From Favolaschia claudopus (taxonomy: Eukaryota; Basidiomycota; Agaricomycetes; Agaricales; Mycenaceae): DNA of 64,000 nucleotides. Below, piece by piece: positions 1 to 8,835 of the stretch. The first letter of the stretch is position 1. Each line of letters starts with the position of its first letter. The notes beneath the pieces were generated by a model. That model was not told the DNA's origin. It saw only the letters and a list, made by a program, of their open reading frames with translations, and searched no databases. A program made the position numbers and the translations under genes. The stretch spans positions 806,001-870,000 of the forward strand of contig JAWWNJ010000047.1 in the NCBI GenBank assembly GCA_037176885.1, given 5' to 3'.

Positions 1-1428
1 TGCAAGAAGTTGAAGTCCGCGAGCGAGGGGATGAAAGGCCTGGAGGAGCTTGAAGGACTATGGTACGCCGCTGACCGACTCGTCGTTCCCCGCGTCCCAG
101 AGGTTCGCGAAACTCTATACCACCTCGCACACGACTCCCTCGGCCACTTCGGTTTCGACAAATCATACCAATCCCTACGCGACTCGTTCTACTGGCCGAA
201 CATGCGGCGCGATCTGGAGAGCGCGTACATCCCAGCTTGTCCCGACTGCCAAAGAAACAAATCGCGAACAACAAAGAAAGCAGGCCCACTCCACCCGCTA
301 CCGATTCCAGAACAACGAGGCGACTCAGTCGCCGTAGATTTCATTGGCCCGCTGCCGCCAGACCAAGGGTATAACTACCTTATCACCTTCACCTGCCGCC
401 TAGGCTCCGACGTCCGCCTGGTGCCTACGAAAACTGATGTTACAGCCCCGGAACTTGCGCTGCTCTTCTTTGACAATTGGTACTGCGACAATGGGCTGCC
501 GCTTGAACTCGTCTGCGACCGCGACAAGTTGTTTGTCTCCGCCTTCTGGAAGGCGCTGCACAAGCTCACCGGCGTCAAAATCAAAATGTCCTCAGCATGG
601 CACCCGCAAACCGACGGCGCCAGCGAACGCACCAACAAAACGGTCAACCAGGCCCTGCGTTTCCACGTAGGGAGGAACCAGACCGGATGGGTGCGTGCCC
701 TACCACGCGTACGATTTGATATTATGAATACAGTGAATGCCTCGACGGGTTTCTCCGGCTTCCAACTCAGGATGGGGCGTTCGCCGCGCATCATCCCGCC
801 CCTCGTCGTGGCGCCCAACGCGGCGAAAACGGACGAAGAAACGCTGGCCGCCGACATCATACAACGCCTAGTGGACGACGTAGCCGAGGCGAAGGAAAAT
901 CTCCTCACCGCGAAGATCTGCCAAGCGGAACAAGCAAACAAGACGCGTCGCGCGGACCACCTTTTCAAGGTCGGGGATCGAGTGCGACTCTCCACGGCGC
1001 ATCGTCGCCTGGAATACCTCAAGAAGGGCGAGAAGCGTGTCGCGAAGTACATGCCCCGCTTTGACGGCCCGTATACCGTCACGGCTGCTCATCCCGAGTG
1101 CTCTACATATACGCTAAGCCTTCCCAACCAACCGAATGTCTTCCCTGTATTCCACTCCTCTGAATTAGAGCCTTTTATAGAAAACGACGACGAGCTCTTC
1201 CCCGGGCGAAAACGAGCTGAACCGGCGCCTGTCATCAACGAAGACGGCGACGAAGAGTGGTTCATCGACGAAATCATCGACGAACGCAAGCGGGGACGGG
1301 GGATGCAGTACCTCGTCTCTTATTCTGGATACGGCCCCGAACACAACCGCTGGCTCCCCGGACGCGAAGTCGCCGACGCTGGAGCTCTCGACCGCTGGCT
1401 GGCACGGAAGGAGGATGGAACGGTCTAG
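1..1428 (+). CDS. Ty3/gypsy chromovirus polyprotein, C-terminal part (integrase + chromodomain), 5' partial
   Basis: This is the 3' end of a retrotransposon pol gene; the frame is open to the window's left edge, so reverse transcriptase and RNase H lie outside. In order: an HHCC zinc-binding integrase domain (HLAHDSLGHFG, then CPDCQRNK), the integrase catalytic core (DFIGPLP, then CDRDKLFVS, then HPQTDGASERTNKTVNQ, giving D, D and E), a GPY-like stretch (KYMPRFDGPYTV, FPVFHSSELEPF) and a terminal chromodomain (EEWFIDEIIDERKR... YLVSYSGYG... NRWLP). The chromodomain places it in the chromovirus branch of Ty3/gypsy. No stop or frameshift is visible over 470 codons, so the copy may be young. Any start near position 10 is only a reading-frame artefact. 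Confidence 0.93.
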   Translation, partial: CKKLKSASEGMKGLEELEGLWYAADRLVVPRVPEVRETLYHLAHDSLGHFGFDKSYQSLRDSFYWPNMRRDLESAYIPACPDCQRNKSRTTKKAGPLHPLPIPEQRGDSVAVDFIGPLPPDQGYNYLITFTCRLGSDVRLVPTKTDVTAPELALLFFDNWYCDNGLPLELVCDRDKLFVSAFWKALHKLTGVKIKMSSAWHPQTDGASERTNKTVNQALRFHVGRNQTGWVRALPRVRFDIMNTVNASTGFSGFQLRMGRSPRIIPPLVVAPNAAKTDEETLAADIIQRLVDDVAEAKENLLTAKICQAEQANKTRRADHLFKVGDRVRLSTAHRRLEYLKKGEKRVAKYMPRFDGPYTVTAAHPECSTYTLSLPNQPNVFPVFHSSELEPFIENDDELFPGRKRAEPAPVINEDGDEEWFIDEIIDERKRGRGMQYLVSYSGYGPEHNRWLPGREVADAGALDRWLARKEDGTV

Positions 1429-1581
1429 GCGCGCATGTCCAGTTCTTTTTTCTTTTTGTGCCTGCCCCGGTAGCTTTTCCCACTGGGTTTTTAACGCACC
1501 CGGGAGCAGTTTTGTACGTAGCTCCCATCCCTTTCCCTATCCTTTTTCTTTCTCTCTGGTTGCATGACGGGTCGATTTTTC

Positions 1582-1738
1582 ACGGAGGGGGAGGGTGTAA
1601 ACCTGGTGGCTTACGCAATACTGATCACACACCGACATATCACATGATTTACCTATTCTTTTCTCTTTACCATTACCTCGCGTACTCTACTGCTTTCCAA
1701 GAATCATACTCTGGTCCTATTCATCTGCGTCTGACTCA
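1582..1738 (+). repeat. Polypurine tract and start of the 3' LTR of the + strand chromovirus
   Basis: Downstream of the integrase stop, a purine run (CGGAGGGGGAGGG, about 1583-1595) is followed directly by TGTAAACCTGG at 1596, the normal layout of a polypurine tract and LTR start. The LTR end is not certain. The - strand coding frame of the neighbouring element becomes recognisable by about 1760, so this LTR is either very short (ending near ...GACTCA at 1738) or truncated. Confidence 0.5.
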
Positions 1739-2435
1739 AGATAGTGTTTCTCGCCTTCCTATCGAAGGTGTGTTTCCAGATAGGCTTAATCTTTTCCGCG
1801 ACCGGCTTGTACTTCTTAGTAGCAAATACTCGCTGTTTTCCCATAGAGATGCCCAAATTTCCAAAAATAAATTGCTCTCTTGGTACTTCCGGCACCGGTA
1901 CTTCAAAATTCAGCTTCCCCTTCGCAGCAGGGACTGTCTTAGCTCCCTCTGCCTTCGAAGTCTTCTTAGACTTCTTCTTCTTCTTTTTCTTCTTGTATTT
2001 TCGCTTTCTACGGTTCACTTTCGGTGCACGGTCCGCCGCCTCCGCGGAACTATCTTTATCATCATTCACGCGGGAATCTCGCTCCATGTAGGCAAACGCA
2101 GACTTAGCCGAGTTATCACCCGGATTAGGTGCATGCTTTCCACGGTTCGATTTTCTCGGGCTTCCCGGGCTTCCAGATTCCGTGAACAAGAAGACGTCTG
2201 TGCCTCTATCTTTCTCTACCTGCCCCGCGTATTGATTCAACAATACACTAGCATTCTTATCTCCTGCAAATGCGTCTTTAGACGCCAATAAATATGCCAT
2301 CGTCCTGTCATCCTGCGTAACAACATCCCCGTCTTTTGGTAAACCATATCCTGTGCACACCAACTCCCCATGGTCGTTGTACTCAAACGCGGCCATTACT
2401 TCTCCCCCATCTTTGAGTTCCTCGAAGACTTGCAA
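1704..2435 (-). CDS. Retrotransposon protease-to-RT spacer region (truncated pol)
   Basis: This frame continues the protease ORF in the -1 frame and overlaps it by about 40 bases. It has no catalytic motif. It holds acidic stretches (DGDVVTQDDRTMAYLL), a long Lys run (KYKKKKKKKK) and a terminal block KKYKPVAEKIKPI that, from memory of basidiomycete gypsy elements, resembles the segment just before reverse transcriptase. After that block the frame ends within about 25 codons, near the junction with the + strand chromovirus. I read it as a pol fragment broken by that junction; assignment rests on position more than on sequence. Confidence 0.6.
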   Translation of the reverse strand: MQVFEELKDGGEVMAAFEYNDHGELVCTGYGLPKDGDVVTQDDRTMAYLLASKDAFAGDKNASVLLNQYAGQVEKDRGTDVFLFTESGSPGSPRKSNRGKHAPNPGDNSAKSAFAYMERDSRVNDDKDSSAEAADRAPKVNRRKRKYKKKKKKKKSKKTSKAEGAKTVPAAKGKLNFEVPVPEVPREQFIFGNLGISMGKQRVFATKKYKPVAEKIKPIWKHTFDRKARNTILSQTQMNRTRV

Positions 2436-3781
2436 AAATCCGGTTTGGTCTCCGCGGGAGCTGTCTGGACTGGCTTTCCTGTGTCTCGATCTATTTTGAC
2501 CCCCCTCTGAGAGGTTGCAAAGGTATTTTTGTTCCCTGTGCGCGGATCTGTAATCGTGATCTCGACTTCGCCGGTTCTCTTGCTCGCAAACACAGCTTCT
2601 GACAAAATTTCGAAGGGGCGTCCCAAAAGAACTTCATAAGGCACCTCATCAATAATATGAACTTGAAGGTGCATCACTATCCCTTCAAAATTAAACGGCA
2701 CATTTATAGCCAAGCCCAATGTGGACTGAATCTGGCTATTCGCAGCAACCATCTCACAGACTATATTTGTATTCCAAGTTAAACCAATTTCCTTGGCCAA
2801 CTGAGCATTCATTGATACAATCTGCGAGCCGCTATCCGTAATGGCTTCCACATACTTGCCATTCACTGACGGATGAATGCATCTGAGCTTTGCAGAGGAG
2901 CCCGCGGCCGGGACTTTAACAGCTTTCGCTTTTTCTCCCTCTGGTAGAGACTCATAGTATTGAAGGACAGGGTCCCCACAAATAACGCTTCCCTCCGGTA
3001 AATCATGATCATTGGAGGTAACCAATTCAGGGAACGTGTCAAACATCAACACCGACACAGTCTTTCCATCATCATCTACAACTTCACAAGTGGTTGTCTC
3101 AACTCGAACGTTATCCTCTGCTTCACTCTCGTCATCCGCGGGGCTCTCAGAGTCTGAGTCTTCATCCTCAGGCACCCGTTGAACGACAAAATTGTGCACC
3201 TTGCTCGGAACAATATCACCAGAAGTAGTCTTCATGAATTTGGCTTTGTTCTTCCGCGGACCCCCAATCTCAAGAGTTTTCCGGAGCATCTCGTTACTAT
3301 CCAGCAATGTGCCTATTTTGACTGGTATCACAGTTTCCCGAATAGCGTCTGCGATCTCCGCGGTAGCTTTGTCTCGCCGCTGAGTATCTTTAGGCACTCT
3401 TGTTCTTCGTGAACCTGATGACCCTTGGCCATGTTGCTCCTCTGCTGGTTTTCGCGGGAACGCGGATCGTACGGGAGGGTCAGACAGAGGTTTCACATCC
3501 TTGAACGGAAGTTCTTCCTTCTGATTTCTATTTCTGACACCAACCGACTCGTCCTCAGAATCACTGACTTCTTCCACGGTGACTTTCCTCGTAGGTTGAG
3601 TAGAACGCTTCGGTAGCAACACTTCCACTCTATTCTCTCTAGCTGGCTTAATGGGCACCTTCCCATTATCTCTCTCAGCTACTGTTTCTTTTTGTTGGTT
3701 TTTCTGTTTTTCTGGAACGCGGTCTTTGGCTTTCGGATCCTCAGGAGCTTTCCGCGAGCGAGTCTCCCTCATCGGAATCAC
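2396..3781 (-). CDS. Retrotransposon aspartic protease (retropepsin-like) region
   Basis: The N-terminal half is charged and low in complexity (Arg/Lys/Glu/Ser-rich). The C-terminal third is a retropepsin: AITDSGSQIVSM carries the catalytic DSG, and the flap and core strands follow (MVAANSQIQSTLGLAINVPF, then HIIDEVPYEVLLGRPF with the typical LLGRPF). Such domains cleave the Gag-Pol polyprotein in virus-like particles. The frame opens at the gag stop with a GTGA overlap, one base back, so it is expected as a Gag-Pro fusion by -1 frameshifting; the apparent GTG start is not meaningful. Confidence 0.8.
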   Translation of the reverse strand: MIPMRETRSRKAPEDPKAKDRVPEKQKNQQKETVAERDNGKVPIKPARENRVEVLLPKRSTQPTRKVTVEEVSDSEDESVGVRNRNQKEELPFKDVKPLSDPPVRSAFPRKPAEEQHGQGSSGSRRTRVPKDTQRRDKATAEIADAIRETVIPVKIGTLLDSNEMLRKTLEIGGPRKNKAKFMKTTSGDIVPSKVHNFVVQRVPEDEDSDSESPADDESEAEDNVRVETTTCEVVDDDGKTVSVLMFDTFPELVTSNDHDLPEGSVICGDPVLQYYESLPEGEKAKAVKVPAAGSSAKLRCIHPSVNGKYVEAITDSGSQIVSMNAQLAKEIGLTWNTNIVCEMVAANSQIQSTLGLAINVPFNFEGIVMHLQVHIIDEVPYEVLLGRPFEILSEAVFASKRTGEVEITITDPRTGNKNTFATSQRGVKIDRDTGKPVQTAPAETKPDFCKSSRNSKMGEK

Positions 3782-5646
3782 TGAAAATCCTTCTGAGCCG
3801 CCATAAACTGCGCTATCTTTGCAACAGACTCCTCGATTCTGTCCAGTCTATCCGCGGTGGCAGGAGAGTCTGACTCTTCCCTAGATTCACTCGCAAACGA
3901 CTCCGCGGCTGCTGCAGTGGGGTCACTAGCATAATAATACTCAAACGCCTCTTGGTTATAATACACCTGAGTACGATTGTTATAGTAATCCCGCACTTTG
4001 GTCATGTAACTCTTATTCTTGGGTTCCCGCGGCAAAGCCTTTCCATCATAGAAGAACATACGTCCGTCTTTCAGGATTAGCAGGCCCCCAGTAATATCAT
4101 CCCTTCTGTGCTTGCAGTCCGCAACATAATGCGAAGGATCCCAACAATAATAACAGCCCGTAGGCTTGCCTTCTCTAAGAGGCGGCCTATCCGGTGCATA
4201 CGATGGTCTGTCACCACCGTATTCTCTTCTCTCTGCAGGACGACTAGGATAATTGGAAGTCCCCTTTGTCAAGGCTTCATGCATCTTGGACATGACCTGT
4301 TTTTGGTCCGTTGTAAACTTGTCCAGATGATTGGCAAGGGTCTTTTCCATTTTGTCCTCAATCTCCTTATTCGACTGGAGAATTTTCTCCTCTCTGGCTT
4401 TGGAATCAGCCTCAAGCTTCTCCAATCTAGCCTTCAACTTGGCAGCTTCATCTCCACCCTCTGAACTACCCGAAAATAGAACAGCCTTCCTCTTTGTATC
4501 CGAGGGAGTTGTGAAGAAAATAGAGTCATTACTTTTGATCAACGACTTCAGTATTTCCTCAAAGTCTGCCCATTCGTACAGGTCATCAGGATGAGTGTAG
4601 GCCGGTTTATAGGCCTTTCCTTTGTTCGCAGGCAGCGCTTCATATTCAGATTTTGCTCGCTGATACGAAGTAAGTTCCGTCGGACTTCTGGCCAGCACGA
4701 TATTGCGAAGAGTCTCCCTGAAGGTAGGGTGAATACCTTTCAAAAAGTCTTGCGCTAACTCGCGCCTTGAGAGCATCTCTCGGTCCTTGTTCATCACTGC
4801 AACTCGTCCGCGGAACTTTCGACAATAGTTGGCAAATTCAACTTCCTCATCTATTCTCACCGGACGGTCTGTATACTGTTTCAAGAAAGACGCCCAGCCC
4901 GCGCGGGAACCTTTCTCTACTGCACGAACTTCAGGATAAGCATCCATCAATTCCGCCTTCCATTCCTCATACGTTCCATTCGTATAGGTGGGCAAAGCTT
5001 GCCATTCTTTCTGCACTTTACTGTTCGCATAGTGGTGTGCTATCCACTTCTTGCTCTGCTCACTAAGCTTTCCTTGCTTCGCGATGATATCTTCGATCCC
5101 TTCCAAATACTTGGGCAAATCCCCTGTTTCGTCATCGAATTTCAGGTTATGTCTCCCAAAAATATCCGGGATCTTGCTCTTATCAATCTCGTCGTAGGTA
5201 GCCATAGTGTTTGTTTGTGGGGGGTTTATCTTGGCTACGGAGTTCGAAATAGCCTCGATGGTCTGATTCAAATGATCAGATAGCTCGCCGTCCGAGTGGG
5301 TTGCGTGTCCCTCAAAGGGTAATGCTGCAGAAGTATTTATAACTTCCGCGGAACGCGCTCTCCTTCTTCTCTTAACTGGTGACGAACTAGACGACCGTCC
5401 TGTACTGGAATTTTTGGTCGTACGCGGTTTTCTGCCAGACGTCGAGGGTCCCCAATTTACAGACTCGGGTATAAGACTGTTCCTTGAAGTCGACGTTTGA
5501 GCGGGTTCTTGTAGTGCAACCCTGGCTTGCTCTAGCAAACTCCTGGAACCTGCTCCTGTATTTAATGGAGACGGGCTACGCTGGTGTCTGCCTCTCCTCG
5601 ACGTCTTTCTAGTACGAGGATTTGTTTGGGCTGGAATTCTCGACAA
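3778..5646 (-). CDS. Retrotransposon Gag protein
   Basis: Gag forms the particle and packages element RNA. The first about 145 codons are Ser/Arg/Thr-rich and may be leader; a plausible ATG is at about 5203 (MATYDEIDKSKIPDIFG), while the frame itself opens with no ATG at its far end. The middle has the helical capsid-like layout of Ty3 Gag (WIAHHYANSKVQKEWQALP, EEVEFANYCRKFRGRV). A coiled-coil stretch of Lys/Glu follows, then one CCHC zinc knuckle (CYYCWDPSHYVADC) for RNA binding, then a Tyr-rich tail. The stop overlaps the protease frame by four bases. The frame is uninterrupted. Confidence 0.85.
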   Translation of the reverse strand: MSRIPAQTNPRTRKTSRRGRHQRSPSPLNTGAGSRSLLEQARVALQEPAQTSTSRNSLIPESVNWGPSTSGRKPRTTKNSSTGRSSSSSPVKRRRRARSAEVINTSAALPFEGHATHSDGELSDHLNQTIEAISNSVAKINPPQTNTMATYDEIDKSKIPDIFGRHNLKFDDETGDLPKYLEGIEDIIAKQGKLSEQSKKWIAHHYANSKVQKEWQALPTYTNGTYEEWKAELMDAYPEVRAVEKGSRAGWASFLKQYTDRPVRIDEEVEFANYCRKFRGRVAVMNKDREMLSRRELAQDFLKGIHPTFRETLRNIVLARSPTELTSYQRAKSEYEALPANKGKAYKPAYTHPDDLYEWADFEEILKSLIKSNDSIFFTTPSDTKRKAVLFSGSSEGGDEAAKLKARLEKLEADSKAREEKILQSNKEIEDKMEKTLANHLDKFTTDQKQVMSKMHEALTKGTSNYPSRPAERREYGGDRPSYAPDRPPLREGKPTGCYYCWDPSHYVADCKHRRDDITGGLLILKDGRMFFYDGKALPREPKNKSYMTKVRDYYNNRTQVYYNQEAFEYYYASDPTAAAAESFASESREESDSPATADRLDRIEESVAKIAQFMAAQKDFQ

Positions 5647-5717
5647 CCCAGGAAAGTCCCTTCTCTAGACTCTCCCAACTACAGCAACGCGTTTTGTTTT
5701 ATCAACAAATTACCACC

Positions 5718-5739
5718 GAACCCCTCGCGGTGGGCTCCA
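5718..5739 (-). other. Candidate primer binding site of the - strand retrotransposon
   Basis: Two bases inside the 5' LTR (on the - strand) lies TGGAGCCCACCGCGAGGGGT. It begins with TGG, the complement of the CCA tail of a tRNA, and its complement reads like a tRNA acceptor arm plus part of a T arm. I cannot name the tRNA. Confidence 0.5.
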
Positions 5740-5741
5740 GA

Positions 5742-7526
5742 TGTAACGCTGACACTTGAATATATCAACTGAAGTGCTAAATATAGCGCAGCAGAGAATC
5801 TACCACCAAAATATCTATATAACACAATCAACCAACACACACAACACTACAACACAAATATCTCCACAAGATACACTCAAATGTCTCTCGAAGAGTTCGT
5901 GGGGTTCGATCCGAAATCCAGATGTCACAGTGACGAGGATATAAGTCGACTTGCAAGTAAGGACCTTGCACAAAACACGCTCTCACACACCGTAGATGGA
6001 AGTGATTCCGTCCGCGGACCTTTCCTAAAAATAGGAACTATAAAACAGTAGGATACAAGATACCCAACGAAGTTGAATATCAGGGCGAGATTGAAACAAT
6101 GGCCACAGACAGTTTCCGCGGCAGAATGCACAATTCTTATAGCGCCAGTTACGCTATAGACCTGAACCTCCAAATTCCAGGAACCTTTGACACTCCTTTA
6201 TATAGCACAAGCCTTTCAGACGAGGACTAATCAGATCTCTTCCGGTTATGCGCCAGCAGTCCCAACGCAATGCTTCAGCAGATGGACAGTTCCACTCTTC
6301 CTCAGACTCAGGGAGATACTAGTTCACTCTCGAGCACACGTATCTTCACAACGAGATAGGCAGTCCGCGGGCAGTAGAGGCAGGCAGTTCCTTACACACT
6401 AAGGCCACGACAAAGCTACTCGAAAGCAAAGCCTCCGCGGGTGAACACTCTCGAAACGATGCTTAGATTCACACTTGAACTGAACTTCAACACAATTTCT
6501 ATTAAGACAAACGAGTAGACAATATCTTTATATATGCCTCTACGTTGCTGCCTGAGTTCACCAACGCTGTCCAATAGACTGAGCGCGATGTCCTCCAGCT
6601 CAACGAGAAATACAGGTCCTTTTATACTAATGCCAAGAAATACATCACATAAATAGTACAGAGTAAGCAATGTCGATCCAATTGAGTAGAGAGATGGTAT
6701 ATTGGTATTTGGGTGTCCCGGCGGACCTTCGGCAGCCTCTTGGCTTGTCGATCCAACGGTAGAAAGTCAGCCATTATGACTCTCACGGTTGAATCACTGA
6801 ATGGCGGAAGCCCGCGGAACGCCATCATTGGTGATCCCGTCAATCCGTCACTGGCGGCAACCCTTCCGATGGTGCCATCAACGCCTCTAATAACTCCTAA
6901 GACTATTCTTGGGACATTCCAATTCACTCGCAATATCACAGGCTCGTCTGTTGTCCAATTTATCAAGCCACCAAGTCATCCGCGCTGACTCCAATATAGA
7001 AATAGATTTCTAATGAAGTTGCCGCACTTGTCCGGCTTCAGCATCACATCATCAACTCCCCTGTCAAAGACCTCATGTCTTGCCATAACTCTGCCTTCTG
7101 ATCCTAGCACCGGCATCTCCTGTATGAGATCCCTTTCCGCTGTTCCAGCTGTCTATTTATAGTCGGCAGCCCGCGGCATCTGTCTTTTGACTGATGTTGA
7201 CTCTGATAGCCCCCGCGGCGCCTCCTACATCCTTGTAGACCTTCGTCTAAGTCCGTAGTACACAAGTACTTGACTCTTCGTCACTCTTCTGAGGGTTCTG
7301 TTATGGAACAGATCCATAGTACTGCAGTAGTGCCTTTCTCCTGTGATGGGTTTTACGGTCAACAGCTCGGAGCTCACTTTGACCCTCCTTAGTGTCACCA
7401 ACAGAGGTACTGACTTCCTATTGATAGTCGAGTAAGACTATAGTCGTGGCGGGTAGTTGGGGTGTTTAGGGCCGCACTTGACTTAAAATAGCCAGATATA
7501 ACGCGCAAAAATGACCAGTCGTTACA
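5742..7526 (-). repeat. 5' LTR of the - strand Ty3/gypsy element (1785 bp)
   Basis: The - strand sequence begins TGTAACGACTGG and ends TGTCAGCGTTACA, giving perfect 7-base inverted ends (TGTAACG/CGTTACA). The right edge (7526/7527) is fixed independently: base 7527 onward is aldo-keto reductase coding sequence alignable to the intact paralogue at 23.7 kb. At 1785 bp it is long for a fungal LTR. No gene is visible in it; open frames inside are short and lack codon structure. Confidence 0.85.
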
Positions 7527-7616
7527 CCGCGGCCCACAGATTTAGCGCTTCAAGCATAGAGGGCTTATTGTACATCCCTCCGTACAACTTCTCCAGCTCG
7601 TCGCCCTTGGCAAAGC
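7527..7616 (-). pseudogene. Aldo-keto reductase, interrupted copy, distal exon fragment
   Basis: Read on the - strand this 90-bp piece continues the reductase frame (FAKGDELEKLYGGMYNKP, then ALNLWAA) and matches the intact paralogue at 23.76-23.83 kb almost codon for codon. It sits between the KDZ transposon (which splits it from 20660-21359) and the retrotransposon LTR, which removes everything downstream. The last 8 bases, GGCAAAGC at 7609-7616, are the target duplication of the KDZ element. The C-terminal about 100 codons of the reductase are not found in the window. Confidence 0.9.
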
Positions 7617-7698
7617 CACCTGAGGTACCTACGTTATGCTGACAAATCGACCTTCAAGGTCGGGTTTAGAAGGTGTGTAGAACCCTGCCTCAAGCTCA
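7617..7698 (+). repeat. Left terminal inverted repeat of the KDZ element
   Basis: Pairs with 20578-20659. Shared core blocks include ACGTTATG, TGACAAATCGACC and TTCAAGGTCGGGTT, ending in CCTGCCTCAAGCTCA. The block GACCTTCAAGGTC is itself a short palindrome-like box (GACCTTcaAGGTC), a candidate binding site. Confidence 0.9.
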
Positions 7699-8835
7699 AG
7701 GCAACCGCGTCGGTCATCACGTACGGTGGGAATACGGTCGGAAATAGACCTGTTTCGGCCGACATTGACGTTGCCAGCGGCGGTACCGCGTCGGCGGCGT
7801 CGCCATTCCCGTCGCCGATGCTTTCAGCTCCTGCTTGCTCTTGCTTTCAACCCACACACACAATCTCGCTTTTGAGCATTCAGCAGTATCCTCTAGTATC
7901 CGTTCAACTGTATCTTTCTCCTCCAGGCTGCGTTGACATGCGAGCGACGGCACCGCGGTCGCTGATACCTCTTGTGCTCAGTGCTCTCAAGACTCAGCCC
8001 AGCCTTTCCCTTGTTCGCTTATGGCGGTCTACATCACCCTCCCGCCTCTTGTATCCCTTGCTTTTCTCTCTCAAGTGCAAGCGACGGCCGCCGTCACCAA
8101 TCATGGTGCGTTTGCTCCAGCCTTCTCCCAGTGCTGCCACAATCAGAACTCGTAAATGCGCACAGCAACACTCAGCTGTAACATCCCTGGCCTCAGCGCA
8201 GCATAGATCGGTCGTTTGGCAGGTTGATCACCTGCGACGGTTGCCGATAATCTGACCGACTCAGAGCGACAATGCAGGGACTTTATAGCCAAACCATTCG
8301 CTACAGAGAGTATTTCTGTGTAGTCGACCCATGAATAAGGAGTAGTTCTTCCCACAAAAACTCGGTCGCCGTTGATTGTTGGTGATGGCGACGGCTACCG
8401 TCGTCGAATTGTTGAATACAATAATTTCAGCACGAGAAAGTAAGATCATACACCACCGTTACTACTCGACAGTGTGCACTCCTTCTTGGAACGAGAAGCT
8501 CAGTCACCAATTATCACGCAGCAAAGACATACAATACACGTTCATTGTATATCAAGAACAAGACAAAGTACAATATGAGGCCTATATACAGTAGGTACGT
8601 GGGCACGAGTAGCGATATAGTAAGTATTTCAAGATACAAGATGTTAGGTATATACACTAGGGCTATAGGCTATATACAAGAGCAAGTCCAAGATGACGAT
8701 ACAAAAGCAGATAGACGTACAGAGCACAATATCAAGGCAACAGAAGTCCAAGATGATGAGACTACAACAGACAGCGGCGTACAAAGCATGCAAGAAAACA
8801 TTGTGGATCAGCATTGACGAAAAAAAAACCCCCGT
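7699..8835. other. Left subterminal region of the KDZ element, no gene seen
   Basis: About 1.1 kb between the left inverted repeat and the 3' end of the cargo gene. Open frames here are short and show no codon structure. GC-rich blocks with CGACGG-type words (7770-7960) give way to AT-rich sequence (8420-8830) with repeated ATACAAGA and AAGTCCAAGATGA words. I see nothing that can be called a gene. Confidence 0.6.

Larger units (their letters stand above)
1704..7526 (-). mobile_element. Second Ty3/gypsy LTR retrotransposon (5' LTR, gag, protease), cut off before reverse transcriptase
   Basis: Read on the - strand, this element runs 5' LTR (7526-5742), primer binding site, gag, retropepsin and the spacer that normally precedes reverse transcriptase. 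Reverse transcriptase, RNase H, integrase and the 3' LTR are not present; the + strand chromovirus sequence replaces them. The likeliest history is insertion of the chromovirus into this element, with the remainder beyond the left edge of the window. Three overlapping frames (gag, protease, spacer) each shift by -1, which suggests programmed frameshifting or, for the second shift, mutation. Confidence 0.8.
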
